Below are positions 44,959 to 53,841 of a DNA stretch of 64,000 bases, piece by piece. Made by a program: the position numbers and the translations under genes. The notes under the pieces are model-generated. The model was not told the origin of the DNA. It did not search any database and saw only the letters and a program-made list of their open reading frames with translations. The number at the start of each line of letters is the position of its first letter. The stretch's first letter is position 1. Location of the stretch: assembly GCF_002220095.1 (NCBI RefSeq), contig NZ_CP022372.1, forward strand, positions 2,018,501 through 2,082,500, given 5' to 3'. This DNA comes from Bosea sp. AS-1. GTDB taxonomy: Bacteria > Pseudomonadota > Alphaproteobacteria > Rhizobiales > Beijerinckiaceae.

Positions 44959-46806
44959 ATGGGGTTGAGCACCTCCCTCAACACGGCGATCGGTGGCCTC
45001 ACCGCCAGCCAGGTCGGTATCGGCGTCGTTTCGCAGAACGTCGCCAATGCCGGGACGACGGGTTATGTCCGGCGCGTCGTCTCGAACAGCGACAGCCTGA
45101 GCGGGCTCACGATCGGCGTGCAGAGCACGCAGGTTCAACGGCTGCTCGACACCATCGTCCAGCATCAGCTCTGGCAGGAAGCGTCAGGAGCGGCCTACAC
45201 TTCGACGCGCGCCAAGGCGCTGACGAATCTCGACAAGCTCTATGGCGCGCCGGGCAGCGCGACCGCGCTCGACACCGTCTTCAACAAGTTCACCAGCGCG
45301 CTGCAGTCGCTGCAGAACGATCCCTCGTCCTACAGCCTGCGCTCGCAGGTGGTCGACTCCGCAACGCAGCTTGCCCGGCAGCTCAACACGCTGTCGAGCG
45401 GCATCCAGGCGCAGCGCGACCAGGCCGAGACCGGCATCGCCACGGCCGTCACCAAGGTCAACGACCTGCTCGGCGCCCTCACCAAGGTCAACGCCCGCAT
45501 CGTAGCGGCGCCAAACGACAGCGCGACAGCCAGCCTGAAGGACCAGCGCGACCTGATCCTCTCCGAGCTGTCGCAGTACGTCGACATCAAGACCACGGAG
45601 GATGCTCGCGGCTCGATCAGCGTCGTGACCGGTTCGGGGACGCAACTTTTCGACGGACAGCCCGCCGTCACCTTCAGCTTCGATGCCCATAGCGGGCTCG
45701 GGCCGGACGACCAGTGGAGCACCGACCCGACCAAGCGAGGCGTCGGCACGATCACGATGCGCAGCGCGAACGGCAGCGTGTCGGACGCGATCACCAACAA
45801 CGTCTTCCGCTCGGGCGAGATCGCCGCGAATATCGAGCTGCGTGACAAGACGCTGGTGAAGGCCCAGGCGCAGCTCGACGAGATCGCCACCCAGATGACG
45901 AAGGCGCTGTCAGAGCGCTCGATCCAGGGAAACGTCTACCCGGCGGCCCCGGCCACGCCTACAGGGCTCGACGTCAACATCGACAAGCAGCGCGTCAACA
46001 CGCTGACATTCGACTATACGTCTCCGCCAGCGACCGGGACGCAGCGTTTCACCTTCGTCGATGCGCCGGCCGGCGTGACCGTGCCGATCGGCAGCGACCC
46101 AAACAACAAGGTGATCGCGATCGATTTCTCGGCGAGCCCCGCCTCGATCGCCAGCCAGATCCAGAGCGCGCTCGACGCGAATGGCGCCACAGGCTTCACG
46201 GTTTCGAATCCTGGCACCGGGGTGCTGCGCATCACCGAGCCGAGTGGCCGCGTCGCCGGGCTCGGCGCCCAGACCACCGTGACCAGCGCGGATGCGGCCA
46301 CACCGGAGATGCCGCTCTTCGTCGATGCCGGCAACAAGCCGTTCGTCGGCTCCTATGACGAGGCCACTCGCAAGGTCGGCTTCGCGGCACGCATCACCAT
46401 CAATGCCGATGTCGTCGCCAACCGGGCGCTCTTGTCCGGGGCGCCCGGCACGCCGGCCGGCGACACCGCCCGCGCCAGCGCGCTGCTCGCGGGTCTGACG
46501 AGCAATGTTCGCAGCTTCGACAACTCCTCTTCGCCGGATGGCAGTACCGTGCCCTTCTCCGGGACGGTGGGCAACTTCGTCCAACGGGTCGTCTCTTCCC
46601 AAGGCCAGGCCGTCGAGACCGCGCAGCGGCTGGACGAAGGACAGCAGGTCGCGCTCGCCTCGATCCAGAGCCGCTTCCAGGAAACCGCGCAGGTCAATGT
46701 CGATCAGGAAATGTCGATGCTGATCGAGCTCCAGAACGCCTATGCCGCCAATGCCCGCATCATCTCCACGGTCAAGGAGATGATGGACATGCTGATGAGA
46801 GTGTGA
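44959..46806 (+). CDS. flgK: Flagellar hook-associated protein 1
   Basis: Forms the first junction ring between hook and filament. The 615-residue product begins LSTSLNTAIGGLTASQVGIGVVSQNVANAGTTGYVRR and ends with the FlgK C-terminal helix (ENxYAANARI-like: ELQNAYAANARIISTVKEMMDMLMRV). ATG 44959 follows AGGAG. It lies 59 bp after flgE and 7 bp before flgL. Confidence 0.95.
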   Translation: MGLSTSLNTAIGGLTASQVGIGVVSQNVANAGTTGYVRRVVSNSDSLSGLTIGVQSTQVQRLLDTIVQHQLWQEASGAAYTSTRAKALTNLDKLYGAPGSATALDTVFNKFTSALQSLQNDPSSYSLRSQVVDSATQLARQLNTLSSGIQAQRDQAETGIATAVTKVNDLLGALTKVNARIVAAPNDSATASLKDQRDLILSELSQYVDIKTTEDARGSISVVTGSGTQLFDGQPAVTFSFDAHSGLGPDDQWSTDPTKRGVGTITMRSANGSVSDAITNNVFRSGEIAANIELRDKTLVKAQAQLDEIATQMTKALSERSIQGNVYPAAPATPTGLDVNIDKQRVNTLTFDYTSPPATGTQRFTFVDAPAGVTVPIGSDPNNKVIAIDFSASPASIASQIQSALDANGATGFTVSNPGTGVLRITEPSGRVAGLGAQTTVTSADAATPEMPLFVDAGNKPFVGSYDEATRKVGFAARITINADVVANRALLSGAPGTPAGDTARASALLAGLTSNVRSFDNSSSPDGSTVPFSGTVGNFVQRVVSSQGQAVETAQRLDEGQQVALASIQSRFQETAQVNVDQEMSMLIELQNAYAANARIISTVKEMMDMLMRV

Positions 46807-46813
46807 GGCAGCC

Positions 46814-48337
46814 ATGACCATCACCACCTATGGCACCGGCGCCTACCGCACGGCCCAGCCGAACAATTTCGTCTCCAGCCGCGCGCAGTTCGACGATCTG
46901 CAGCGGCAGCTCGCCACCAAGGAGCGCAGCACGAGCTATGGCGATCTCGGCATCGACCGTCGCGTCAGCCTCGACCTCAACGCCAAGATCTCCTCGCTCG
47001 AGTCCTGGCTGGATGGCATCGGTCTCGCCGACGTCAATCTGAAGCTGATGTCGGGCGCCGTCGACAACTTCGCGAAGATGGCGACGGAGAGCCGCAACGA
47101 CATGCGCTCGAATACCTATCTGCCGACCTCGACCGGCCAGACGGCGCCGCAGACGCTGGCGCAGGAGAAGTTCAAGCAGACGCTCGACCTGCTGAACAGC
47201 AACGTCAATGGGCGCTATCTCTTCTCCGGTCGGACTTCGGACACGCAGCCCACGCTGAGCTATGACGAAATCATCAACGGCAGCACCGGCAAGGACGGGC
47301 TGCGGCAGGTGATCGACGAGCGCAAGAAGGCCGATCTCGGCAGCGACGGCATGGGCCGGCTGCAGATGGGAGTGACGGGCACGACGACGATCAATCTGTC
47401 GGATGCCGACCATGTCTACGGCTTCAAGCTCGGCGACATCTCTGCGACGGGAACCGGCATTTCGGTCTCCGCCCAGACGCCCGCGCCTGCCGGGACGAAT
47501 GCCGCCTTCGCCATCTCCGTCACCGGCCAGCCCGTGCCCGGCGACAAGGTCAGCATCACCCTGAAGCTGCCCGATGGCACGCAGGAGCAGATCACGCTGA
47601 CCGCGCGTGCGCCGGGGACGAGCGGCTCGGCTACGGATTCCTTCGAGATCGGCGCGGACATCAACGCGACCGCCGCGAACCTGCAGAATTCCATCGGTAC
47701 GGCGATCAAGACGGAGGCGAAGACAACGCTTTCCGCCGCCTCCTCGCAGGTCGCAGCGGCTGCCTTCTTCGCTGGCAGCACCAGCAACCCGCCCGTGCGC
47801 GTGCCCGGCGCGGATCCTTACACGGCGACCAATCCTCCCACCAATGCCGGCGTCAAGGATACCGTGATCTGGTATCGCGGCGACGATGCCACCGATCCGG
47901 CGCGCAGCACCGCGACGGTCCAGGTCGATCAGGGGCAGACCGTCGGCACCGGCGCCCGCGCGAACGAGGAGGCCTTCCGGGTCGGCCTCGCCCAGTTCGG
48001 GATCATGGCGGTCGAGACCTTCCCCGCCGACGATTCCAACTCGCAGGCCCGATACGAAGCGATGGCGGAGCGGGTCGGAGACCGGCTCGGCTTCGGCGGC
48101 ACCACCCAGAAGCCAACGGAGCTCATCACCGAGCTGGGCTCGGCCCAGACGGCGCTTGCGAATGCCAAGGAACGGCATCAGAGCACCAAGGATTACCTGA
48201 CCACGACGCTTTCGGGTGTCGAGAACGTGACGACCGAAGAGGTGGCGACGCAGATCCTGTCGCTGCAGACACAGCTGCAGGCGAGCTACCAGGTGACGTC
48301 GATGCTCTCGAAGCTCTCGCTGACCAACTATCTCTGA
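46814..48337 (+). CDS. flgL: Flagellar hook-associated protein 3
   Basis: Second junction protein, related to flagellin. The 507-residue product has the FlgL/flagellin helices at the N-terminus (FVSSRAQFDDLQRQLATKERSTSYGDL) and C-terminus (VATQILSLQTQLQASYQVTSMLSKLSLTNYL). It is longer than the roughly 300-350 residues usual for alphaproteobacterial FlgL; the extra length is a surface-exposed central region (about residues 190-400) rich in Thr, Ala and Gly. It ends just before a strong bidirectional terminator. Confidence 0.93.
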   Translation: MTITTYGTGAYRTAQPNNFVSSRAQFDDLQRQLATKERSTSYGDLGIDRRVSLDLNAKISSLESWLDGIGLADVNLKLMSGAVDNFAKMATESRNDMRSNTYLPTSTGQTAPQTLAQEKFKQTLDLLNSNVNGRYLFSGRTSDTQPTLSYDEIINGSTGKDGLRQVIDERKKADLGSDGMGRLQMGVTGTTTINLSDADHVYGFKLGDISATGTGISVSAQTPAPAGTNAAFAISVTGQPVPGDKVSITLKLPDGTQEQITLTARAPGTSGSATDSFEIGADINATAANLQNSIGTAIKTEAKTTLSAASSQVAAAAFFAGSTSNPPVRVPGADPYTATNPPTNAGVKDTVIWYRGDDATDPARSTATVQVDQGQTVGTGARANEEAFRVGLAQFGIMAVETFPADDSNSQARYEAMAERVGDRLGFGGTTQKPTELITELGSAQTALANAKERHQSTKDYLTTTLSGVENVTTEEVATQILSLQTQLQASYQVTSMLSKLSLTNYL

Positions 48338-48414
48338 GAGCGAGCTGTCAGGCGGTTCGCGCGGGGGCGGGGACTGGTTGTCGCCCTGTTCAGACCCTCG
48401 CATATCCACAAAAG

Positions 48415-48445
48415 CGAAAACGCCGCCCATCGGGCGGCGTTTTCG
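48415..48445. terminator. Bidirectional terminator, flgL and flaF
   Basis: CGAAAACGCCGCCC and GGGCGGCGTTTTCG form a perfect 14-bp stem with a 3-base loop ATC. The A-run and T-run at the base serve both strands, between convergent flgL and flaF. Confidence 0.9.
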
Positions 48446-48471
48446 TGATGGCTCATCGGATCAGGAGGCGG

Positions 48472-48843
48472 TCAGCGACCGCGCAGGCCGGAGGCGATCT
48501 CGCGATTGATGCTGACCAGGATGCCGAGACCCTGCGGCTGCGGGTCAGCCGCGAGCTTGAAGCTCTGGTTGAAGATAAAATTCGCGAGGCCGAGGATATT
48601 GGTCTTGATGCCGACCGGCAGCGGGTTGTCTTCCGCGATCATGGCCTTGACGAGCAAGGTCCAGAGGCGCCGGTTGTAGGAGAGCGCGTCGTCGAGATCG
48701 CCTTCCCGGTTCATCCAGTCGTCGGCGACGGATTGCAGCCGGGTGGCAGCCTTGATCAGCAGGGAGGCTTCGAGCTCGCGGGGAGAAACGACGGACTGGG
48801 CTGTCTTGGCAGCGGCGGCGTAGGCGTTAAACCCGTTTTGCAT
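48472..48843 (-). CDS. flaF: Flagellin-synthesis regulator FlaF
   Basis: A 123-residue cytoplasmic protein specific to alphaproteobacterial flagella. AYAAAAKTAQSVVSPRELEASLLIKAATRL and the NRRLWTLLVKAMIAEDNPLPVGIKTNILGLANFIFNQ core identify it. FlaF is needed for flagellin synthesis or secretion and works opposite to FlbT. It overlaps flbT by 17 bp and ends at the bidirectional terminator. Confidence 0.94.
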   Translation of the reverse strand: MQNGFNAYAAAAKTAQSVVSPRELEASLLIKAATRLQSVADDWMNREGDLDDALSYNRRLWTLLVKAMIAEDNPLPVGIKTNILGLANFIFNQSFKLAADPQPQGLGILVSINREIASGLRGR

Positions 48844-49219
48844 GCTCGATCAATTCCGCTTCGTAGGCGATCAGCTTCTTGGCTGCCTTGAGAGCCTTAT
48901 AAAGATCGCCGCTTAAGATGCGGTTATTGATCTCGTGAATATGCGGCAGAGCGCTCGGCGCGGCCTGCAGGAAATCGCGCACGAGCTGGAAGAAGGTCTC
49001 GTGCTGGTGCGTGGGATCCTGTTCCAGATACATCAATTGGACGGCCAGATAGATGTTCTTGGCCGGCGTATCGGCGCTGGCTGCGGTGAGAATATCCTTC
49101 TCGCGCAGGATCGGGGCGTCACCCTCGATGAAGAAGCGCGTGCGCTGCTCGTCGTTGCGGATCACCACCTGGCCGATGATGATCCGTTCACGCGGCTTGA
49201 GCTCGACCTTGAGAGCCAT
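48827..49219 (-). CDS. flbT: Flagellin mRNA regulator FlbT
   Basis: A 130-residue RNA-binding regulator. Family signatures are LKPRERIIIGQVVIRN, FFIEGDAPILREKDIL and LYLEQD-like MYLEQDP followed by a helical C-terminus. In Caulobacter FlbT binds the 5' end of flagellin mRNA and destabilises it when the hook is not complete; in Brucella it is an activator. The gene lies 43 bp after a flagellin gene on the same strand and shares a transcript with flaF. Confidence 0.95.
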   Translation of the reverse strand: MALKVELKPRERIIIGQVVIRNDEQRTRFFIEGDAPILREKDILTAASADTPAKNIYLAVQLMYLEQDPTHQHETFFQLVRDFLQAAPSALPHIHEINNRILSGDLYKALKAAKKLIAYEAELIEHAKRV

Positions 49220-49262
49220 GTCGGTCCTGCCTTCTGGCTTGGAGGGGGGCGTGTCTTCGGCG

Positions 49263-50594
49263 TCAGCCGAAGAGCCGGAGCACGCCCTGATCGGCCTGGT
49301 TGGCGAGCGACAGCGCCGTCTGCGAGAGCTGCTGGCGGGTGTTGAGCGCGAGCAGCTTGGCGCCTTCCTCGTTCGGATCGGCGAGGACGAGGTTGTCGGC
49401 GCCCACGGTCAGCGTGTTGACCAGGTTCTTGGTGAAGTCCTGGCGGGTCTGCACGACCGAGAGCTGCGAGCCGAGCGTCGAGGAGATCGCGCGCAGTGAG
49501 GTCAGCACGTTGGTGAGACCGTCGGCGGCCTTGTTGAGGTCGTTGTCGTTCTGGATGTTGTAGTCGCCGGCGCTGGTCGTGGTGCCGTCGACGGCCATGC
49601 CGATGCCCAGATTGGCCGAGGTGATCGTCTGGCCCTGGACGTCGAGCTTGTTCTTGTTGGCGCCGGTCTTCTCGTTGAAGGTGATCGACAGCAGGTCGCC
49701 GCCGAGCAGGTTGATGCCATTGAAGCCGGCATCGCGGGCGAGACCGTCGATCTGGTCGCGCAGATCGTTGAACTGCTTGACCAGCGTCGAGCGTACCGAA
49801 GAGGTGCCGGCCGCGGTCACGCCCGCGATCACGGTTCCCGTGCCGAACAGCTTGTCGGTATCGGTCGTGACGGGGGAGAAGACGCCCGCCGTCGTCGCCG
49901 TGCCGGCCGCGATGGTCAGAGGATCGGAACCCGTGCCGGTGACGGTCAGCTTGCCGTCGTTGCCGACCGAGGCGGTCGCGATGCCGGAGCCGTTGATGCC
50001 GTTGACGAGGTCCCGGACCGTGGCGCCGGCGGCGAGGTTGAACGTGTAGACGGTCGTGCCCGCCTTGATCTGGATGGCGTTGCTGTCGGTGCCGGTCGCG
50101 GCGGTGAGGCCGACATTGCCGACGCTCGACTGGTCACCAGCGGTGGCCGGGTCGTCGCCCTGGGCGAGGCCGGCGGTGCCGATGAGCTTCTTGTTGAGTG
50201 CGACGTCGAGCTTGCTGCCGGCTGGCGGGAAAGTGGCGTTGCCCGCGCCGAGATCGGCGGTGCCGGCGATCTTGGGACGGTTGGCGGCGGCGTCGTTCTG
50301 GGCCTGCTTGATCGTGGACTGCAGCGACTTCACCAGGTTGGTGATCGAGTCGATGCCCTTCGATGCGGCCTGGATCGTCTGGATGCCGTTCGAGATGCCG
50401 TCGAGCAGGCCAGTGAGCTGGTCGGCGCGGTCGTTCAGGTTCAGCGAGGTGAAATAGTTGACCGGGTTGTCGATCGCGGAATTGACCTTGCGGCCGGTGG
50501 CGAGGCGATTCTGGATCACGCTCTGCTGGGCCGTGGTCTGCTGCAGCGTCAGCAGGTTGTTGCGGACGCCGCTGGAAAGAATCGTGTTCGCCAT
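49263..50594 (-). CDS. fliC: Flagellin, copy 1
   Basis: A 443-residue filament protein. N-terminal D0/D1 helices (TILSSGVRNNLLTLQQTTAQQSVIQNRLATGRKVNSAIDNPVNYFTS) and C-terminal helix (TRQQLSQTALSLANQADQGVLRLFG) are intact. The centre has a flagellin hook IN motif (residues about 165-235). About 70% of the N-terminal half repeats in copy 2, but the first 30 residues differ. It leads directly into flbT and flaF. A flagellin of this R-type is typical of Hyphomicrobiales. Confidence 0.95.
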   Translation of the reverse strand: MANTILSSGVRNNLLTLQQTTAQQSVIQNRLATGRKVNSAIDNPVNYFTSLNLNDRADQLTGLLDGISNGIQTIQAASKGIDSITNLVKSLQSTIKQAQNDAAANRPKIAGTADLGAGNATFPPAGSKLDVALNKKLIGTAGLAQGDDPATAGDQSSVGNVGLTAATGTDSNAIQIKAGTTVYTFNLAAGATVRDLVNGINGSGIATASVGNDGKLTVTGTGSDPLTIAAGTATTAGVFSPVTTDTDKLFGTGTVIAGVTAAGTSSVRSTLVKQFNDLRDQIDGLARDAGFNGINLLGGDLLSITFNEKTGANKNKLDVQGQTITSANLGIGMAVDGTTTSAGDYNIQNDNDLNKAADGLTNVLTSLRAISSTLGSQLSVVQTRQDFTKNLVNTLTVGADNLVLADPNEEGAKLLALNTRQQLSQTALSLANQADQGVLRLFG

Positions 50595-50665
50595 GTCTCG
50601 GTCCCCTGAGAGCGCGATCGCGGCGCCTGCATGGTTTGGATCGGACCGATCATCATTCGTTAAGA

Positions 50666-50675
50666 CTAATATTAG
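50666..50675. promoter_or_regulatory. AT-rich palindrome upstream of flagellin copy 1
   Basis: CTAATATTAG, flanked by TTAAG and GTTAA, is a 10-bp palindrome about 75 bp before the flagellin start codon in an AT-rich pocket. It may be part of the flagellin promoter; no sigma54 box is convincing here. Confidence 0.4.
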
Positions 50676-50704
50676 GTTAATAGGCGCCGGTCGGAGTTAA
50701 AATG

Positions 50705-50739
50705 CGAAAACGGCGGGGCTTTGGGCCCCGCCGTTTTCG
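50705..50739 (-). terminator. Terminator of flagellin copy 2
   Basis: A perfect 15-bp stem, CGAAAACGGCGGGGC and GCCCCGCCGTTTTCG, with a 5-base loop, 48 bp after the stop of copy 2. The symmetric A/T runs would also work on plus. Confidence 0.9.
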
Positions 50740-50786
50740 TCGTCTTCGGCCCGCTCCTGCGGGCTGCCCGCTTCTGCGGACGAAGA

Positions 50787-52109
50787 TCAGAACAGGCGCA
50801 GAACCGCCTGGTCGGCCTGGTTCGACAGCGACAGAGCCGTCTGCGACAGCTGCTGGCGGGTCTGCAGGGCGAGGAGCTTGGCGCCTTCCTCGTTGGTGTC
50901 CGCCAGGGTCAGGTTGTCGGCACCCTGGGTCAGGGTGTTGACGAGATCCTTGGTGAAGTCCTGACGAGTCTGCACTGTCGAGAGCTGCGAGCCGAGCGAC
51001 GAGGAGGTGGCGCGCAGCGAGGTCAGCACGTTGGTGAGCGAGTCCGCGGCCTTCGCGAGATCGGCGTCGTTCTGGACGTTGAACTGGCCGGTCGTCGCGC
51101 TGCCGTCCACGGCGGTCGTGATACCAAGGTTCGCCGAAGTGACGGTTTCGCCCTGGATGTCGAGCTTGTTCTTGTTGGAACCGGTCTTTTCGTTGAACGT
51201 GATCGACAGCTTGTCGCCGCCGAGCAGGTTGATGCCGTTGAAGCCCGAATCCCTGGCCAAGCCGTCGATCTGGTCACGCAGGTCGTTGAACTGCTTGACG
51301 AGCGTCGAACGGACCGACGAGCTGCCGGCGGACTGAACGTTCGTGGTCGTGCCGCCGATCAACTTGGCGGTTTCAGCCGCGCTGCCAGCGAAAGCACCGG
51401 CGGTTGTGGCGCCGAGTTCCACCGACAAAGCGTCCGAACCCGTGCCGCTGATCGAAAGCTTGCCATCGTCGCCGACCGAAGCCGTCGCGATGCCGGACGA
51501 GTTGATCGTGTTGACGACGTCGCGAACAGTCGCGGTCGCCGACAGCGTCACCTTGAACGTCGTGCTGCCAGCCTTGATCTGCAGCTCATTCTGCGCGACG
51601 GCAGCGCCCAGGTTGCCGTTCGTCGCTTCGTTGGTGCCCGCCGTCGCCGGGTCGTCCGCGCTGGCCACGACCGCGCCGGCGCCAACAGCCGCCTCGAAGA
51701 CGTTCTTGTTCAGGGCGATGTCACGCTTGCTGGCATTGACCGGCAGAGTGGCGCTGTTGCCGCTCAGGTCGGTCGTGCCGGCAATCTTGGGACGGTTGGC
51801 GGCGGCGTCGTTCTGAGCCTGCTTGACGGTCGACTGCAGCGACTGAACCAGCTTGGTGATCGAGTCGATGCCCTTGGAGGCCGCGGTGATCGTCTGGATG
51901 CCGTTGGAGATGCCGTCGAGCAGGTTGGTCAGCTGACCGGCGCGGTCATTCAGACCAGCGGCGGTGAAGAAGTTGACCGGATTGTCGACCGCGGAGTTGA
52001 CCTTCTTGCCGGTGGCGAGACGGTACTGGGACTGCGCCGCATCGGCCTTGGTCGAGTTGAGCGCAGTGAGCGCCGAACGCACGCCGGCGGAGAGAGAAAC
52101 GGTAGCCAT
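50787..52109 (-). CDS. fliC: Flagellin, copy 2
   Basis: A 440-residue paralog of copy 1. N-terminus ATVSLSAGVRSALTALNSTKADAAQSQYRLATGKKVNSAVDNPVNFFTA; C-terminus TRQQLSQTALSLSNQADQAVLRLF. The region DLTNVLTSLR to NEEGAKLLAL is nearly the same in both genes, while the central residues 120-260 diverge, which points to duplication followed by change in the exposed part. ATG 52109 fits the family; a 22-residue upstream extension is noise. It has its own terminator, so the two flagellins are separate units. Confidence 0.95.
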   Translation of the reverse strand: MATVSLSAGVRSALTALNSTKADAAQSQYRLATGKKVNSAVDNPVNFFTAAGLNDRAGQLTNLLDGISNGIQTITAASKGIDSITKLVQSLQSTVKQAQNDAAANRPKIAGTTDLSGNSATLPVNASKRDIALNKNVFEAAVGAGAVVASADDPATAGTNEATNGNLGAAVAQNELQIKAGSTTFKVTLSATATVRDVVNTINSSGIATASVGDDGKLSISGTGSDALSVELGATTAGAFAGSAAETAKLIGGTTTNVQSAGSSSVRSTLVKQFNDLRDQIDGLARDSGFNGINLLGGDKLSITFNEKTGSNKNKLDIQGETVTSANLGITTAVDGSATTGQFNVQNDADLAKAADSLTNVLTSLRATSSSLGSQLSTVQTRQDFTKDLVNTLTQGADNLTLADTNEEGAKLLALQTRQQLSQTALSLSNQADQAVLRLF

Positions 52110-52291
52110 TTGAAAAACCCTTCTGGGATGGTGCCTTCTGGCGTCGAGGCCGTCCTGGCCGCGACTGGGGGACACTGCTTCGGGGCTTCGTAACGAGAGG
52201 TAAATTTCCGCGCTCGAATGCCTCAGGTCTTGGCGGGGCTAACGATGTGGTGAACGAGCGATTAAGGAGGGCGGCGTGCCCAGAAACGACA

Positions 52292-52313
52292 AAAGCCCGC
52301 TTACGCGGGCTTT
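52292..52313 (-). terminator. Terminator of the FlaG-like gene
   Basis: AAAGCCCGC and GCGGGCTTT form a 9-bp stem around TTAC, 27 bp after the stop codon on minus. T-run reads from the A-run AAAA at 52291 on plus. Confidence 0.8.
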
Positions 52314-52339
52314 CTGCGGAAGCGTGTATTTCACAAGCC

Positions 52340-52792
52340 TCAGGCGGTGCGTTCGACCCGGTGGGGTGTCTCGCTGGCTTCGCGGGCGCGTTCGGTGAGT
52401 TCGCGCGAATAGGCTCGCAGTTTCAGAGTGGCCTCGTCGGGCAGCTGGAAGATCGTCTCGCCGGTTTCCCGGTTCTTCTTCTGCAGCACCAGGGCGCGCG
52501 TCCGGGGGTCGATGATAAGCTTGCGCTCCACGGTGTCATCGAGCGTCTTATCGGCTTCGCGGCTGTTCTGCGCGCGCTCGAAGCCACGCCTCTCGCCGGC
52601 GGCGCGGCTGCGGGCATCGCGCTCCTGAGCGCGGACATCGACGTGGACGGCGTCGCCGGCCGAGGCGGATTGCACGGTCTTCTCGGGGGGAAGATCAACA
52701 GCGACGCTGCCGGGCTGGGCGGTGACGTCGGCACGGGCAACGGCGGGCGCGCCGGTTACGGCAGACACCTTCGGGACATTGCCAAAGTCCAT
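52340..52792 (-). CDS. FlaG-like flagellar protein
   Basis: A 150-residue protein with a disordered N-terminal half and a C-terminal domain reading KLIIDPRTRALVLQKKNRETGETIFQLPDEATLKLRAY, the pattern of FlaG proteins (a beta hairpin then ETGEVI-QIP). FlaG limits filament length in other bacteria. ATG 52792 follows AAGGAG at a good distance. It is next to the flagellin genes on the same strand, which supports the assignment. Identity is moderate, so it may be a flagellar gene of another name. Confidence 0.7.
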   Translation of the reverse strand: MDFGNVPKVSAVTGAPAVARADVTAQPGSVAVDLPPEKTVQSASAGDAVHVDVRAQERDARSRAAGERRGFERAQNSREADKTLDDTVERKLIIDPRTRALVLQKKNRETGETIFQLPDEATLKLRAYSRELTERAREASETPHRVERTA

Positions 52793-52993
52793 GTTGCACT
52801 CCTTCTGGAGCTCTCGACGGTGCCGCTGCACCGCTTCGTCGTCGTATCGCGGACAGGATAGAGCCATCCGATCCTGACGATACTGCCCGAAATGATTGAA
52901 TCCCGCGTTAGAAAATTAGGTAAATATTGAAGATTGCCGTGGCAGCCGCCGAGCGTCCGCAGGGCGCACGTCCCAAGGTGGTGTCGCCGGCGT

Positions 52994-53482
52994 TCAGAGC
53001 TGGCGGGAGACCACGAGCGGCCCTGAGTTCGGCCGGGCGAAGACGCCCGCGCCGACTTTGGCTGTCGGCCCGTAGCCATTCGCCCGCATCGGCTTGTTGG
53101 CATCGGCGGCGAGGTCGCGGATCACGGACTCGGAAACGGCTCGGGCCGTCGCAAGCACGATCTGGTTGGTCTCGATCAGCCCCTGGAAGGCGTGATGTGC
53201 CTCTTTCAGCCGCTTCACCTCGGCGGGGGCGAAGCGGGCAAGGGCGACGGCATTCAGCTTCACCTGCTCGACACCGCGCATATAGATGCCGGCGAGCTCG
53301 GTCTTGCGGGGCTCGCGCGTCATCGCCTCGGGCAGGCGGCCCGCGCGCACGAGCTCGGTCTCCTCGCCGACGAGATGCGCCAGCGCCGCGAGTGCCTCAA
53401 GCACGCCCTCGACCAGCGCCCTGGCCTCACCGGGGCCGGAAATGCGCGGCCGCTCGTCGAGAATGCGTTCTGCCGCCGACAT
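52994..53482 (-). CDS. FlbY/FlgN-like flagellar protein
   Basis: A 162-residue helical protein. Residues 20-120 look like the FlgN chaperone coiled coil (ALVEGVLEALAALAHLVGEETELVRAGRLPEAM, EVKRLKEAHHAFQGLIETNQIVL). The C-terminus ends in a conserved GYGPTAKVGAGV/PLVVSRQL stretch. It is third after flgI and flgJ, exactly where Caulobacter carries flbY. It probably binds FlgK/FlgL before export. Assignment rests on gene order and helical pattern. Confidence 0.7.
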   Translation of the reverse strand: MSAAERILDERPRISGPGEARALVEGVLEALAALAHLVGEETELVRAGRLPEAMTREPRKTELAGIYMRGVEQVKLNAVALARFAPAEVKRLKEAHHAFQGLIETNQIVLATARAVSESVIRDLAADANKPMRANGYGPTAKVGAGVFARPNSGPLVVSRQL

Positions 53483-53484
53483 CC

Positions 53485-53841
53485 TCAGGCTCCCGCCGAG
53501 CCCTGGGCCTGCGAACCCTGGGCCTGCAGACTCAGCATCTCGCGCAGGATCTGGTCGGACACGCCGATACCGCCGGCCTTCTGGATCTGCTGGGCGTATT
53601 GTTGCGTGAGCTGCGAACGCCAGACGTCGCCGCCGGTGCCGTTGTCGCCGAGCGGCCCTTCCGTACCCATGTTGGTGAACATGTGCTGGGTCATCTGCTC
53701 GAGAAACATCGCCTCGAAATCGTCGGCCTGCTTCTTGGCTTTCGCCTTGGCCGGGTCGAGGGCATTGGCGATGCCGTCGACGAGCTTGCCGGCAACGCCG
53801 AGCGCGAGATTGGCGGCGGGGAGGGCGAGAGCGGCAGTCAT
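53485..53841 (-). CDS. flgJ: Rod-binding protein, FlgJ N-terminal type
   Basis: A 118-residue protein that matches only the rod-capping domain of FlgJ (KKQADDFEAMFLEQMTQHMFTNM, then SQLTQQYAQQIQKAGGIGVSDQILREML). The muramidase domain is absent, as is normal in Alphaproteobacteria, where the gene is also called cheL. ATG 53841 overlaps the flgI stop by one base (TGATG), giving translational coupling. Confidence 0.9.
   Translation of the reverse strand: MTAALALPAANLALGVAGKLVDGIANALDPAKAKAKKQADDFEAMFLEQMTQHMFTNMGTEGPLGDNGTGGDVWRSQLTQQYAQQIQKAGGIGVSDQILREMLSLQAQGSQAQGSAGA

Noticed and set aside
50595..50700. Sigma54 promoter upstream of flagellin copy 1
   Set aside because: A GC-N10-CC spacing exists near 50614-50627, but the other consensus bases do not match; in DNA this GC-rich that is expected by chance.
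52110..52339. Sigma54 promoter or ftr-like palindrome upstream of flagellin copy 2
   Set aside because: I checked the CC dinucleotides for a GC at the right distance and found none acceptable, and no CGGCAG-N3-CTGCC.
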